64,000 nucleotides of DNA from Anaerolineales bacterium (GCA_016927315.1 JAFGMV010000040.1:46391-110390); one strand, 5' to 3'; counted from the first letter of the stretch, positions 54,571 to 63,719 are shown. Notes: generated by a model from the sequence alone, not told the origin. A program made the numbers and translations.

Positions 54571-55200
54571 TCATTCGAGAGCGGGGGAAAAACCTGCAAA
54601 AATCTCCTTTTTTGAAATTGGGCCGTCTCTGAGAACAACCGGAACCTTTCCCAGACAATCGACAACCGTCGAAGGCGCCCCGCCTGGCGTCTCCCCGCCA
54701 TCCAGGATCAGCGGGATGTGGTTTTGCAGTTGTTCCAATACCTGGCTGGCAGTGGTTGTGTTTGGACCGCCGGAGATATTGGCCGAGGTCACTGCCATCG
54801 GACCGGCTGCATTGAGCAAGACCCTGGCCGCCGGGTGGTCTGGGATGCGGATGCCAACGCCCTCGACTGCTGAGACGATATCCGGAAGTTCTGGATGTTT
54901 AGGGACAATAAGTGTCAATGGTCCTGGCCAGAAGCGGGAGGCGAGTCGGTACGCAATATCTGGAACGTCGCTCGAGATTTTGGTGATATCGTCCATGTTG
55001 CCTAGCAGCACCGGTATGGCTTTCTCAACGGGGCGGTTTTTGACCGCATAGATGCGTTCGATCGCACGAGTGTCAAAAACCAGTGCCCCAAGGCCGTAAA
55101 CCGTATCTGTGGGGAAAGCCACCAGTTTCCCATTTCGAAGCATCTGAAGGGCTGCTGTGAGCGCCTGGGGGGTTTCTATCGGGTATACCAGCGTTTTCAT
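54571..55200 (-). CDS. tsaC: Threonylcarbamoyl-AMP synthase (TsaC/Sua5, YrdC domain)
   Basis: A 209-residue YrdC-domain enzyme that makes threonylcarbamoyl-AMP from Thr, bicarbonate and ATP, the substrate of TsaD. Seen: KLVAFPTDTVYGLGA (about 30-44), KNRPVEKAIPVLL, and SANISGGPNTT (about 139-149). A short Sua5-type C-terminal tail is missing or minimal, so it is TsaC-like in length. It begins 4 nt after the broken M28 gene and faces tsaD. Confidence 0.93.
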   Translation of the reverse strand: MKTLVYPIETPQALTAALQMLRNGKLVAFPTDTVYGLGALVFDTRAIERIYAVKNRPVEKAIPVLLGNMDDITKISSDVPDIAYRLASRFWPGPLTLIVPKHPELPDIVSAVEGVGIRIPDHPAARVLLNAAGPMAVTSANISGGPNTTTASQVLEQLQNHIPLILDGGETPGGAPSTVVDCLGKVPVVLRDGPISKKEIFAGFSPALE

Positions 55201-55204
55201 GGTC

Positions 55205-56119
55205 TTAGGCTTTCTCCTTGAGGGGATTGTTTTCCATAAAATCTGTTAGCGCGTTAACTACAGCGAGAACGTTTTGAGGCGTGAAATCATTATCCCATAG
55301 CGTATGACCCTTTGCGATATGGGATCCGCCAGGGAGAAGCACTGGATCAGCCAGGGAGATATCGACGGCAGCGTACTGTCTGAAATTGAAATTATCCGAC
55401 AGGGGGTTGCCTCCTATAGAGACCATCCACGTGCCCGCGAGATGATTCTGAAGGTAAGGATGTACCTGTCTGGCAACCCGGTTGTTGCGGTGGTAGACAA
55501 CCAGGGGAGTGGTCCCCCTTGAGATGCAATCGAGGCTGATGATTACGGCCTGTCGATACCGCCGGCCATGATTGTCCCAGTATCTCTTCAAACCGTTTAA
55601 TCCTAACAGGCTCCATTCTTAATTATCCAAAAATGCGAATTGGATTTTTTCTTTAATCCCGGGCTTGTTTTTTGCCCAATGGGCCAGGGTTGTCAATCCA
55701 ATCACGCCACGGCTGTTATCCTCCTGGTTATGTGGGTTGGGGAGAAAAAAGAAGACCAGGGATGCAAGCATAATTCCAACCATTATGGCGCCAGCCCGGG
55801 TCAGCCAGTGGTGATCAGAAAACCGGAGGGAAGATAGACCCAGGTAAAGAAAGATGAATGCCATTGAAGCTGCGATTTGTTTGGTGTGGCCGCAGACACG
55901 GGAGAGTAAGGCGCCCCAAAGGGGAAGGATTGTTGCAGTGTCAGCGTGAGCGAGGAAGATATATTCCGGATGTTTGCAACGAGTAATCAGATTCTGGCTT
56001 TCAAATCCCCAAAAGCGGTTGCTGATCCGCTTAGTCTCAAAATTGAAGTTTCGAAGCGCTGTATCCAACTCTTGCAGAAAAGCCTTTTTTGTTTGCGGGT
56101 CAGGCGTATGGGAAAGCAT
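55205..56119 (-). pseudogene. Membrane-associated M28 peptidase split by one in-frame TAA
   Basis: Two adjacent open stretches (56119-55619 and 55618-55205) are in the same frame, separated only by a TAA at 55621-55619. Joined, they give a ~304-codon M28-type metallopeptidase: LAHADT (metal His/Asp), two TM segments (about 80-125), EDNSRGV (metal Asp), QFAFLDN-stop-EWSLLGL, ISLDCIS (metal Asp) and SHIAKGHTLWDND (late His). M28 enzymes have two adjacent Glu after DN at the break; the first, the catalytic base, is the stop codon, consistent with a GAA-to-TAA change. No other stop or frameshift is present, so the break is recent or a sequencing error. It leads into tsaC. The fragments could also persist as separate short proteins, but neither would be catalytic. 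Confidence 0.8.
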
Positions 56120-56225
56120 TTACATTCGTCCTGGTCGCATTGAGAATTGATTTCTGTATTCAAAATTATTCCCCTGGATGCTTAGGTACGATTACTATGT
56201 TTATCAAAATCAGATCAGTTACTAT

Positions 56226-56234
56226 ATTATATCA
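56226..56234 (-). promoter_or_regulatory. Extended -10 promoter before the M28/tsaC pair
   Basis: On the minus strand TGATATAAT, the same extended -10 as at 32743-32751. Initiation near 56219 would give a leader of about 100 nt before the M28 start at 56119. No convincing -35. The gap 56120-56261 holds nothing else obvious. Confidence 0.45.
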
Positions 56235-56261
56235 GCGGGGTAAAAGCAGCCATACACGGCG

Positions 56262-58142
56262 CTATTGAGCGATCGGTTTGCTGATGATAATCGAGTGAAT
56301 TTTGGCCTGAGAAACCGGCCAGTAAAGCAGCCTCCGGGATTCAATTTCGATCTTGCCGTCTGGCGCATCGACCTGACAGCCATTCGGGTATTGAAATTCC
56401 GGAAGGTAAATCTCTGTGGGGGCTTCGATCTCGGGCTCCGGTTTGAAAGTAAATTTAAAGCGCCTTTCTTGGATATCGAATGACATATTCACAGGCCGTC
56501 CGGCGACTGCCCGGGCGTACGGGCGGACCGCTGCTTCCAATGCGCGACCGCCGTCATGGACGTCGCCAGTACCGGTTTGCTGATCCCGGCTGAAGATAGA
56601 AAAATCCTCATCGTTCCATTGGTCCCCACGATTGTTGGTGTTGTCGGGGGTGTAATTCCAGAGTGTAAAGCTGGCCAGGTTGGCTTCCAGCGCCTGTATG
56701 ACAGCGTCCAGCACCTCGACCTGGTCCTTGAAAATGCCCGTGCGATAGGCTTTTTTCTTGTCCAGGTCAAAGGGGATCCCGATTTCGCCGATCAGGGTGG
56801 GGATATTGTTCATCTGGTTTTTGGAAATCATGAGCAGGCGGGAGATTTGTTCGATACGGTTTTTCCGGGCTCTATTCTTCCCAAAAATAATGCTTCCTTG
56901 AACCGGATCGACCGACAGCCAGCTGTAAAAATGTTTCATGACCAAAGTCATGCCGTCATACCAGTGTGGTGCGTGTACAAGATTCTCTGTTTCGGCGGCG
57001 GAGCAGGGCGGCTGGGGTTGGTTTGGGATTCCTTCAACAAAGATGATCGTCTGCGGTATTATGGAGCGGATTGCTTCTGTATAGCGGTTCACAAATGGTT
57101 GGAAATAATCCCGGTAAAATTCAATTTTACGGCCGTGAACAACAGAAAAAAAGTCCTGCCTTGGCAATTGCAGGCGTCCGTTTTCGGCGAGATCCCAGAC
57201 GCCGTTTATCCGCCAGACTGCCGGGTGGTCGTCCTTCCAAAGGCTGACGCCATCCGGGTTCAACCTCTGGCGCCCAACTTCCCTCATGCCTCGCAGGCCG
57301 ATATCATAAACCGGAACTTCCTGGGGCAAACCGGCTGCCAGCAGCATACCCTGGAATGGAGTCGGTGAGGCGCCTTTGAGCATTTGCCCGGCTGGTTGGT
57401 GCATGTTTTCGATCCCGATCAATCCCGAAGAAGGTTCGTTAAGCGTGCCGAATCCGACGACATTTGACAGGTCTTTCAATTTATTCGCCGCCTGTTGGAT
57501 TGCTTTGATGAAATGTCCCTGCAGATATTCCTGGATGGGAATCCCGTCGACAACGGTTTCCGGTGCAAAATCATTCCCGCCAAAGAACAGGGTCCACATG
57601 GTCAGGTTGGCATATTTCCCGTAATTGGTTGGCCAGATCATTTGCGGGAAAGGATCCCCGTGCGTGGCATGGACGATCGCGGCTCCGGTTGGCTTGAATT
57701 TGGTGATGTCCATTCCAACCAGGTCGAAAGTCCAGCCGGGAGCGCCATCCCCGCCCGAAAAACGACTCCAGGCATCCTGGTGAGGATCGATGACGATTTG
57801 AATATTGTGTTCTTTGGCCTTTTTAACGATTTTGTACAGGTAATCCAGGTAGGCTTGATCATAAACACCGGGGCCCGTATGTTCGATGGCCTCCCAGGTG
57901 ACCAGGAGCCGCAGGAAAGTGAAGCCCCAGGCCCTCAGCCGGCTGAAGTGTTCGTCGGCTTTCGCGATGGGAAAGGGACGCCCGACAAACGACACGTCCC
58001 GGTGATCGAAGAAATTTTCATCTTTCCAGGTTGCGCCATCTGGTTTGCTGGGTACTTTACTGCTGCCGCTCAGGTTGACACCGCGCAGGATCAGGGTACG
58101 GCCCTGTTGGTCTGTAAAGTGTGAGCCAGCGATTTTAATCAT
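56262..58142 (-). CDS. GH5 glycosidase, glucosylceramidase/endoglycoceramidase-like
   Basis: A 626-residue clan GH-A glycoside hydrolase. Acid/base Glu is in GFGTLNEPSSG (about residue 236) and the nucleophile Glu in LIGEIGIPFD (about residue 445). Other family marks: ILRGVNLSG near the N-terminus, FLRLLVTWEAIE, and IVIDPHQDAWSRFSGGDGAP, which is typical of endoglycoceramidase-like GH5 members. A C-terminal beta-sandwich resembles the GH5 C-terminal domain (about 520-620). No signal peptide is visible, so it is intracellular. Substrates in this group are glycolipids such as glucosylceramide or sterol glucosides; the exact one is inference. It follows the Gfo oxidoreductase by 51 nt. Confidence 0.83.
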   Translation of the reverse strand: MIKIAGSHFTDQQGRTLILRGVNLSGSSKVPSKPDGATWKDENFFDHRDVSFVGRPFPIAKADEHFSRLRAWGFTFLRLLVTWEAIEHTGPGVYDQAYLDYLYKIVKKAKEHNIQIVIDPHQDAWSRFSGGDGAPGWTFDLVGMDITKFKPTGAAIVHATHGDPFPQMIWPTNYGKYANLTMWTLFFGGNDFAPETVVDGIPIQEYLQGHFIKAIQQAANKLKDLSNVVGFGTLNEPSSGLIGIENMHQPAGQMLKGASPTPFQGMLLAAGLPQEVPVYDIGLRGMREVGRQRLNPDGVSLWKDDHPAVWRINGVWDLAENGRLQLPRQDFFSVVHGRKIEFYRDYFQPFVNRYTEAIRSIIPQTIIFVEGIPNQPQPPCSAAETENLVHAPHWYDGMTLVMKHFYSWLSVDPVQGSIIFGKNRARKNRIEQISRLLMISKNQMNNIPTLIGEIGIPFDLDKKKAYRTGIFKDQVEVLDAVIQALEANLASFTLWNYTPDNTNNRGDQWNDEDFSIFSRDQQTGTGDVHDGGRALEAAVRPYARAVAGRPVNMSFDIQERRFKFTFKPEPEIEAPTEIYLPEFQYPNGCQVDAPDGKIEIESRRLLYWPVSQAKIHSIIISKPIAQ

Positions 58143-58193
58143 TCCATCTCTATTTCCCTATCGCGCATTCCATACGAATGGATAGGTGTGGGT

Positions 58194-59180
58194 TTACTCA
58201 AAGGGATATTTCAGTCCGATCTCCGAGCGGATGCCGTCCATCAGTTCCATGATGGAGTATGTGAATTCGTGGGAGACCAGCGGGCTTTCCATCAATCCCT
58301 GCCGGATGCAGCGCATGGCCTCTTCGGTTTCGTATTCAAATCCGCTGGCCCGGTGTGGTCGGCTGGTGGTAAATTCACCATCAGCAGTGACCAGTGTCGC
58401 CGTTTCGGCGGCCCAGAACATCGGGTGGATGCGGATATATCCAGCGCTGCCGTGGATCGTGTAGTCATTGGTGTTGGTGCTGATGAAGTTCGTGCTCAAC
58501 TGGGCGACGGCGCCGCTTTCATAGACCAGGGTGACAGCTGTAAATTCATCGACCCCGGTTGGTCCCAGGCGCCCATGCGCCGTGAAGGATGCCGGGTTCT
58601 CGCCGAAAATGAACCGCGACATGGCCAGGGGGTAGATACCCATATCGAGCAGGGCCCCGCCAGCCAATTCGGGATTGAACCAGCGGTCTTTAACATCCCG
58701 TGCGAGTTTATTTCCAAACGTAGCATTGGCCAGCTCAAGCGTACCGATTTTCCCTTCATCGATCCACTGGCGCACTTGCTGCCAGATTGGAAGATATGGG
58801 GTCCACAGGGCTTCCATCAGGAAAATCTTATTCCTGCGGGCGGTCTCATACAGTTTCTTTGTTTCCGCGGCATTTACCGTTAGGGGTTTTTCACACAACA
58901 CGGGTTTGCCGGCTTCCAAGCACAGCAGGGTGTTTTCATAATGGAACCGATGGGGGGTAGCAATATAGATAGCATCAACCCGGGGGTCATCGGCCAGCGC
59001 CTTATAGGAATCATAGTGCCTGGGGGCTTGATATCGCTTTGCAAATTCCTGTGCTCGCTCAAGTTTCGAACTGGCAACTGCGTATAGTTGGCCGTCTTCA
59101 ATGGCCTGGAGACCGCCGGCAAAGTTGTGGGCGATCCGGCCCGGGCCGATCAATCCCCAGTGGAACTGTTTGTCTGCCAT
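58194..59180 (-). CDS. Gfo/Idh/MocA-family NAD(P)-dependent oxidoreductase
   Basis: A 328-residue sugar-type dehydrogenase. Rossmann motif GLIGPGRIAHNFAGG (about 9-23), catalytic-region EKPLTVNAAE (about 94-103) and the C-terminal beta-sheet domain with FTAVTLVYESGAVAQL. ATG 59180 follows AGGAG. Resembles the dihydrodiol/xylose dehydrogenase subgroup, but the substrate is unknown. Proximity to the GH5 gene suggests use of a released sugar. It starts 36 nt after prmC. Confidence 0.9.
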   Translation of the reverse strand: MADKQFHWGLIGPGRIAHNFAGGLQAIEDGQLYAVASSKLERAQEFAKRYQAPRHYDSYKALADDPRVDAIYIATPHRFHYENTLLCLEAGKPVLCEKPLTVNAAETKKLYETARRNKIFLMEALWTPYLPIWQQVRQWIDEGKIGTLELANATFGNKLARDVKDRWFNPELAGGALLDMGIYPLAMSRFIFGENPASFTAHGRLGPTGVDEFTAVTLVYESGAVAQLSTNFISTNTNDYTIHGSAGYIRIHPMFWAAETATLVTADGEFTTSRPHRASGFEYETEEAMRCIRQGLMESPLVSHEFTYSIMELMDGIRSEIGLKYPFE

Positions 59181-59216
59181 GCTTCATCTCCTTGGTTACC
59201 GAAAAAATATATGGCT

Positions 59217-60110
59217 TCAATCAAGCCTGATTTCAAGCAAACGATCGTTTTTTGCCAAGTCTTTGTGCAGCCGGATCTTGGCCTGGCTGAATGTATCGAA
59301 GGCCAGTGAGAGTGCCTGCATGCCTTGCGAGGCTTCAATTTCCAGCAGGACCAGCCCACCGGGTGACAGCCACTCCGTCACCATTTCCAACAAAGCTCGG
59401 ATAAATTCCAGGCCATCTTTCCCGCCGTCCAGGGCCAGCAGTGGTTCATTTTTTGATACCTCCAGCCCCGGAAGTTGTTCGGTAGGGATGTACGGGAGAT
59501 TGGCTGTGATCAGGTTGTAGGATGTCGGCAGTTGAGGGCCGGGCGCAAAACGACTGTCTGCGTTTAAGGCCCTGTTTTTTCCTGGCAGCAGGTCGCAATG
59601 CACAAAAGAAATCTGCTTGTCAACGCCGTGTTTGATCGCGTTGCAGCAGGCTATCTCAAGCGCCGGGACAGAAATATCTGTTGCCGCCAGTTTCAGGTCG
59701 GGAACCTCGGCCGCCAGTGAAACCGCGATGCATCCTGAGCCTGTTCCAACATCGACTGCAGTACGCTGCTGTGGATTATCCCGCAGCCAGGCAATGGCGG
59801 TTTCAACCAGCAGTTCTGTTTCGGGGCGCGGAATCAGTACGTCTGGAGTAATGTCGAAATCCCGTCCATAGAATTCCCAATGGCCAAGAATATAGGGAAG
59901 CGGGGTTCCCTGTTCGATTTTTTGTATGGCTTCCTGCAAAACTGAGAAATGGAGTTCGTCGACCTCTGCGTCGGGATTGGCGCGCAGCCAGGCGCGGGGT
60001 TTACTCAGGAATTCTGAAGCAAGCACCTGGGCATCCAGTGAAGCTGTTTCACTGAGAGGTCCCAGGCGTTGATTGATTTCAGCTAAAACTTTCTGTATGG
60101 TTATTGGCAT
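59217..60110 (-). CDS. prmC: Peptide chain release factor N5-glutamine methyltransferase
   Basis: A 297-residue SAM-dependent methyltransferase that methylates the Gln of the GGQ motif in release factors. N-terminal helical domain (about 1-85), then VDVGTGSGCIAVSLA (SAM site) and TANLPYIPTEQL, where the canonical NPPY is NLPY as in many PrmC proteins. It is 47 nt downstream of prfA, its substrate gene, which is the usual arrangement. Confidence 0.94.
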   Translation of the reverse strand: MPITIQKVLAEINQRLGPLSETASLDAQVLASEFLSKPRAWLRANPDAEVDELHFSVLQEAIQKIEQGTPLPYILGHWEFYGRDFDITPDVLIPRPETELLVETAIAWLRDNPQQRTAVDVGTGSGCIAVSLAAEVPDLKLAATDISVPALEIACCNAIKHGVDKQISFVHCDLLPGKNRALNADSRFAPGPQLPTSYNLITANLPYIPTEQLPGLEVSKNEPLLALDGGKDGLEFIRALLEMVTEWLSPGGLVLLEIEASQGMQALSLAFDTFSQAKIRLHKDLAKNDRLLEIRLD

Positions 60111-60157
60111 CTTGACGAATATTCAGAAGGTGCGCTCTTTTTAGCGCCCCTTGGCAA

Positions 60158-61237
60158 TTAGCTTTCGTTTTCTCCCAGGCCTGAATTTGCCAGGCGTTCG
60201 GATTCATCACGGGTGGAGAGCTCATCGATAAATTCGTCGATTTCTCCGACCATTACCGTCGGCAGGTTGTAGGACGAGATGCCAACGCGGTGATCGGTAA
60301 CGCGGTTCTGTGGGTAGTTATAGGTTCGAATTTTCTCTGAACGTTCACCCGTTCCGACCTGCGAGCGCCGGTTTTTTTCGACTTCCGCACGCCGCTTCTC
60401 TTCTTCGATTTCGTATAAACGGGCGCGCAGGATTGACATGGCGCGCAGCTTGTTTTGCAGTTGGGAGCGTTCGTCCTGGCAGGCGATCACGATATCTGTT
60501 GGGATATGGGTGATTCGTATAGCAGTGGAATTCTTCTGGACGTTTTGCCCGCCGGCACCGGCAGATTTGAATACATCGATCCGCAGGTCAGAACTGGGGA
60601 TATTGATATCGACTTCTTCGACTTCCGCCAGAACGGCAACGGTAGCCGTTGAAGTATGAATCCTCCCGGATGACTCGGTTGCCGGTATGCGCTGGACGCG
60701 GTGCACGCCTGATTCATATTTAAGTTTTGAATAGGCGCCTTTTCCCTGGATCAGGAAGATCACTTCCTTATAACCGCCGATGCCGATCTCGTTTTCAGAA
60801 AGGATTTCGATTTTCCAATTCTGGCGTTCAGCATACCGGTTATACATGCGGAATAGATCGGCTGCGAACAAAGCTGCTTCATCGCCGCCGGTCCCTGCCC
60901 GTATTTCCATGATTACGTTTTTATCGTCACGAGGATCTTTGGGAACCAGCAGTCTTTTGATCTGGCCCTCGAGATTGCTGATCTGCGGTTCGATCTCCCG
61001 GATCTCTGATTCGGCCAGGGAGTTCATTTCTTCGTCCGAACCGTCTTCAAGGATTGACCGGGCCTCTTCGAGCTGTTCCAGCAGGCGGCGGTATTGTCTA
61101 GATTTTCCGACGATCGCTTCCAGATCAATTCGTTCTTTATTCAATTCAGCTGCGCGCTGGTAGTCTTCCCCAACTTCCATTAATTTACGCCCCAATTCTT
61201 CGAAGCGCTCTTCTATTCCTGTAAGTTTTCCAAGCAT
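60158..61237 (-). CDS. prfA: Peptide chain release factor 1
   Basis: A 359-residue class I release factor that terminates at UAA and UAG. RF1 is shown by the PAT tripeptide (RIPATES, about residue 185) rather than the SPF of RF2. The catalytic GGQ is in SAGAGGQNVQK (about residue 231). Full length. The N-terminal region has predicted coiled-coil helices (about 1-90). First gene after the hairpin at 61272 and probably co-transcribed with prmC. Confidence 0.96.
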   Translation of the reverse strand: MLGKLTGIEERFEELGRKLMEVGEDYQRAAELNKERIDLEAIVGKSRQYRRLLEQLEEARSILEDGSDEEMNSLAESEIREIEPQISNLEGQIKRLLVPKDPRDDKNVIMEIRAGTGGDEAALFAADLFRMYNRYAERQNWKIEILSENEIGIGGYKEVIFLIQGKGAYSKLKYESGVHRVQRIPATESSGRIHTSTATVAVLAEVEEVDINIPSSDLRIDVFKSAGAGGQNVQKNSTAIRITHIPTDIVIACQDERSQLQNKLRAMSILRARLYEIEEEKRRAEVEKNRRSQVGTGERSEKIRTYNYPQNRVTDHRVGISSYNLPTVMVGEIDEFIDELSTRDESERLANSGLGENES

Positions 61238-61271
61238 AGTATCCTTGCAATATCCCTATTTCGACACAAAA

Positions 61272-61288
61272 CGCGGCACATTGCCGCG
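61272..61288 (-). terminator. Hairpin between the small membrane gene and prfA
   Basis: CGCGGCA/TGCCGCG, 7 bp with a 3-nt loop, followed on the minus strand by TTTTG. It could end the uvrC-regulator-small protein transcript. If the -10 at 61296-61304 is used, it would instead be the 5' stem-loop of the prfA message. Confidence 0.5.
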
Positions 61289-61295
61289 CTGGGTA

Positions 61296-61304
61296 ATTAT
61301 ACCA
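61296..61304 (-). promoter_or_regulatory. Possible extended -10 promoter for prfA-prmC
   Basis: On the minus strand TGGTATAAT, TGn plus a perfect -10, about 60 nt before the prfA start. No good -35. Confidence 0.45.
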
Positions 61305-61327
61305 CTCTCGTGGGCAGGGTTTTATCA

Positions 61328-61447
61328 TCATTTTATGATAGAGAGCACCATGGAGATGAGCAGGAGGATCGATATGAGGATAAAGATAATTTGCCCGATC
61401 CTCTGGCTGCGGGCCGCCTGGTTATTTTTTTTATTCTTCCCGGTCAT
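61328..61447 (-). CDS. 39-residue single-pass membrane protein
   Basis: ATG at 61447 to TGA at 61328. The protein begins MTGKNKKNNQAARSQRIG, a basic segment, followed by one strongly hydrophobic helix (IIFILISILLLISMVLSII, about 20-38) and a terminal Lys. This is a classic small bitopic membrane protein with positive-inside topology. It overlaps the end of the response-regulator gene by 17 nt, which suggests translational coupling, and sits between it and prfA. Function unknown. The coding case rests on the start-stop context and composition; no ribosome site is obvious. Confidence 0.65.
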   Translation of the reverse strand: MTGKNKKNNQAARSQRIGQIIFILISILLLISMVLSIIK

Positions 61448-61835
61448 CGAAAAACCTGACATTCTGGTGCCTGTTACGGGCAGATTTCATTGCCCGGTCC
61501 AGTTCTTCAAGTGTGACCGGCTTCATTATATAAGCGTCTGCGCCCAGCGCCATTGCCTCGTCCACGGTTACGTCTGCAGCCTCGCTGGAGAGCATCACTA
61601 CTGGCAGGTTTTTCCATTCCCTGCGGCGGCGCAGGAATTCAAGCAGGTCCAAGCCTGAGACATCCGGCATGTTGATGTCCAGCAGGATCAAATCCGGCCG
61701 TTTGCCGCCCAGCAGCGCTTGAGCCGCGGGACGGGCGTCTAGGAAATAATCTGTTTCGCAATCGAGCAGTTGCAGCATCAATTCGATCGCATGCACCATT
61801 TCTTCATCATCATCAACAATCCATACTTTAGCCAT
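61431..61835 (-). CDS. Stand-alone CheY-like response regulator receiver
   Basis: A 134-residue receiver domain without an output domain. Acidic pocket Asp8-Asp10, phosphoacceptor Asp53 in LLDINMP, Ser83/84 in MLSSEA and Lys105 in IMKPVT. The ~12-residue basic/acidic tail (RNRHQNVRFFDDREE) is not a DNA-binding domain. It would act by protein interaction. No histidine kinase gene is adjacent; it lies 18 nt downstream of uvrC. Confidence 0.92.
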   Translation of the reverse strand: MAKVWIVDDDEEMVHAIELMLQLLDCETDYFLDARPAAQALLGGKRPDLILLDINMPDVSGLDLLEFLRRRREWKNLPVVMLSSEAADVTVDEAMALGADAYIMKPVTLEELDRAMKSARNRHQNVRFFDDREE

Positions 61836-61853
61836 GTTTCACCATCGCAAGAG

Positions 61854-63719
61854 TTATTCTAGATGTATTTTAATATTTTCGGCTGCGGTCAGACTCATTC
61901 CCGGTACAGCCGCCAGTTCTTCAATGGAAGCATTCCTGATCTGTTTAATGGAGCCAAGCTGTTTCAGGAGCGCCTTCCGGCGAGCCGGGCCGATCCCGGG
62001 AATGGAATCGAGCTGTGATGCCAATCCAATTTTACTACGACGTTTGCGGTGCGCAGTAATTGCAAAACGGTGCGCTTCATCCCGAATGCGCTGTACAAGA
62101 TACAGTCCTTGTGAATGCCTTGGCAGCAATATTGGTCCAGGCCTGTCGGGGAAAAAGATTTCTTCTTCTTGTTTGGCAAGTCCGACCACCTGGACTGTCC
62201 CGCTCAAATCGAAGTTATCAAGGACGGCGACCGCACGGCTCAACTGACCTTTTCCTCCGTCTACGATCAGAAGGTCTGGCAGGAAGGTAAAAGACGGGTC
62301 TTTTTTAGATCCAGGGGTTTGTCCGATTTCTTGGGAAGCTTTCCAGCGGCGAAAACGTCGGGTAATCACTTCCTCCATGCTGGCGAAGTCGTCCGGTCCT
62401 TGTACGGTCTGGATGTTGAATTTTCTGTAGAGTTTTTTATCCGGTACGCCCTGGGTAAAGACCACCATGCTGCCAACGGCTGCGGTCCCCTGTGTATTGG
62501 AGATATCATAGCACTCGATGCGGTTTGGAGGGGCTGGCAATTTGAGCGCTTTTTGCAGTTCTGCCAGGGACTGTTCCTGTTTGTGGGTATCGGCTTGCCA
62601 TTGAGCCTTAAGGGCGGTCAGGGTTTCGGTAGCATTTTCTGCGGCCATTTTGATCAGCTCGTGCGGCTGGCCGCGGCGCGGGACACGAATCTCAACCTTC
62701 TGGTTGTCTTTCCTGGTTTGCAGCCACTGCCCGATGATTTGAGCTTCTTCAATCTGGCGGGGGAGCAGTAGCTGGCGTGGGACATTGGCGGCTTCGGTAT
62801 AGAATTGTTTTACGAATTCTGTCATTACCTGTGAGTCGCTGGTTTCCTCGGTGCCCTCGAGAATGAAGTATTCCCTGCCAATCAGCTTACCGTGCCGTAT
62901 GAAGAAAACCTGCACACAGGTTTCCCCATCTTCACGTGCCATGGCGATTACGTCAGAGTCAAGGTAGTCGGATGCAAATACGACCTTCTGGCGTTCGATA
63001 ATATTCTGTATGGCCTTTAGCTGGTCACGCAGTACCCCGGCCCTTTCATAGCGCATCTCGTCGGCGGCCTGCTGCATTTCTTCCTGCAGGCGTTTGACAA
63101 TTGGATCGCTGTTCCCCTCTAGAAAATCCATCAGGTCCAGGATCATTTGCCGGTACCCGGCCTGGTCGATTGCTCCGGTACAGGGGGCGGTACACAGTTT
63201 GATATCGTAATACAAGCAGGCCCGCGCATCCTGACCGGTGATCTCGCGGTCGCAGCTCAAGTATGGGAAAATCCGCCGCAGGACATCCAGGGTCTGGTGA
63301 ACCGCCCAGGCCGAAGTATACGGCCCAAAGTAGCGCGAGCCATCTTCTTCCATTTGCCGGGTAACCGTAACCTTGGGGTAAGGATCGTTCCAGTGGATCT
63401 TAACATAGGGATAGCGTTTGTCATCCTTCAACCGGACATTGAATTTGGGACGGTGGCGCTTGATCAGGTTCATTTCCAGGATCAAGGCTTCAAGTTCTGA
63501 CCCGACAACAATCCATTCGATATCTTCGATTTCTTGCACCAGTCGCCTGGTTTTGCTGTCGTAATTGGTATCTGAGTGAAAATACGACCGGACCCGGTTG
63601 CGCAGGTTGATGGCTTTGCCAATATAGATTATCTTCCCGGCTTGATTTTTCATTAAATAGCACCCGGGTTTGGTTGGCAGGGTTTTCAGGATGGCCTTGA
63701 GGTGGTCGGAGACGTTCAT
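61854..63719 (-). CDS. uvrC: Excinuclease ABC subunit C
   Basis: A 621-residue nucleotide excision repair endonuclease. ATG 63719 (MNVSDHLKAILKTLPTKPG) is the proper start; the longer open frame upstream is not supported. GIY-YIG nuclease domain (GCYLMKN, KIIYIGKAINLRNRVRSYF, about 16-95), UVR domain (about 200-235), the RNase H-like C-terminal nuclease (IECYDISNTQGTAAVGSMV, DLLIVDGGKGQL) and tandem helix-hairpin-helix motifs (DSIPGIGPARRKALL) at the end. Full family length. Confidence 0.96.
   Translation of the reverse strand: MNVSDHLKAILKTLPTKPGCYLMKNQAGKIIYIGKAINLRNRVRSYFHSDTNYDSKTRRLVQEIEDIEWIVVGSELEALILEMNLIKRHRPKFNVRLKDDKRYPYVKIHWNDPYPKVTVTRQMEEDGSRYFGPYTSAWAVHQTLDVLRRIFPYLSCDREITGQDARACLYYDIKLCTAPCTGAIDQAGYRQMILDLMDFLEGNSDPIVKRLQEEMQQAADEMRYERAGVLRDQLKAIQNIIERQKVVFASDYLDSDVIAMAREDGETCVQVFFIRHGKLIGREYFILEGTEETSDSQVMTEFVKQFYTEAANVPRQLLLPRQIEEAQIIGQWLQTRKDNQKVEIRVPRRGQPHELIKMAAENATETLTALKAQWQADTHKQEQSLAELQKALKLPAPPNRIECYDISNTQGTAAVGSMVVFTQGVPDKKLYRKFNIQTVQGPDDFASMEEVITRRFRRWKASQEIGQTPGSKKDPSFTFLPDLLIVDGGKGQLSRAVAVLDNFDLSGTVQVVGLAKQEEEIFFPDRPGPILLPRHSQGLYLVQRIRDEAHRFAITAHRKRRSKIGLASQLDSIPGIGPARRKALLKQLGSIKQIRNASIEELAAVPGMSLTAAENIKIHLE

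Noticed and set aside
55619..55621. Selenocysteine or programmed readthrough at the M28 stop
   Set aside because: The codon is TAA, not TGA, with no readthrough context; the position normally holds Glu, not Cys.
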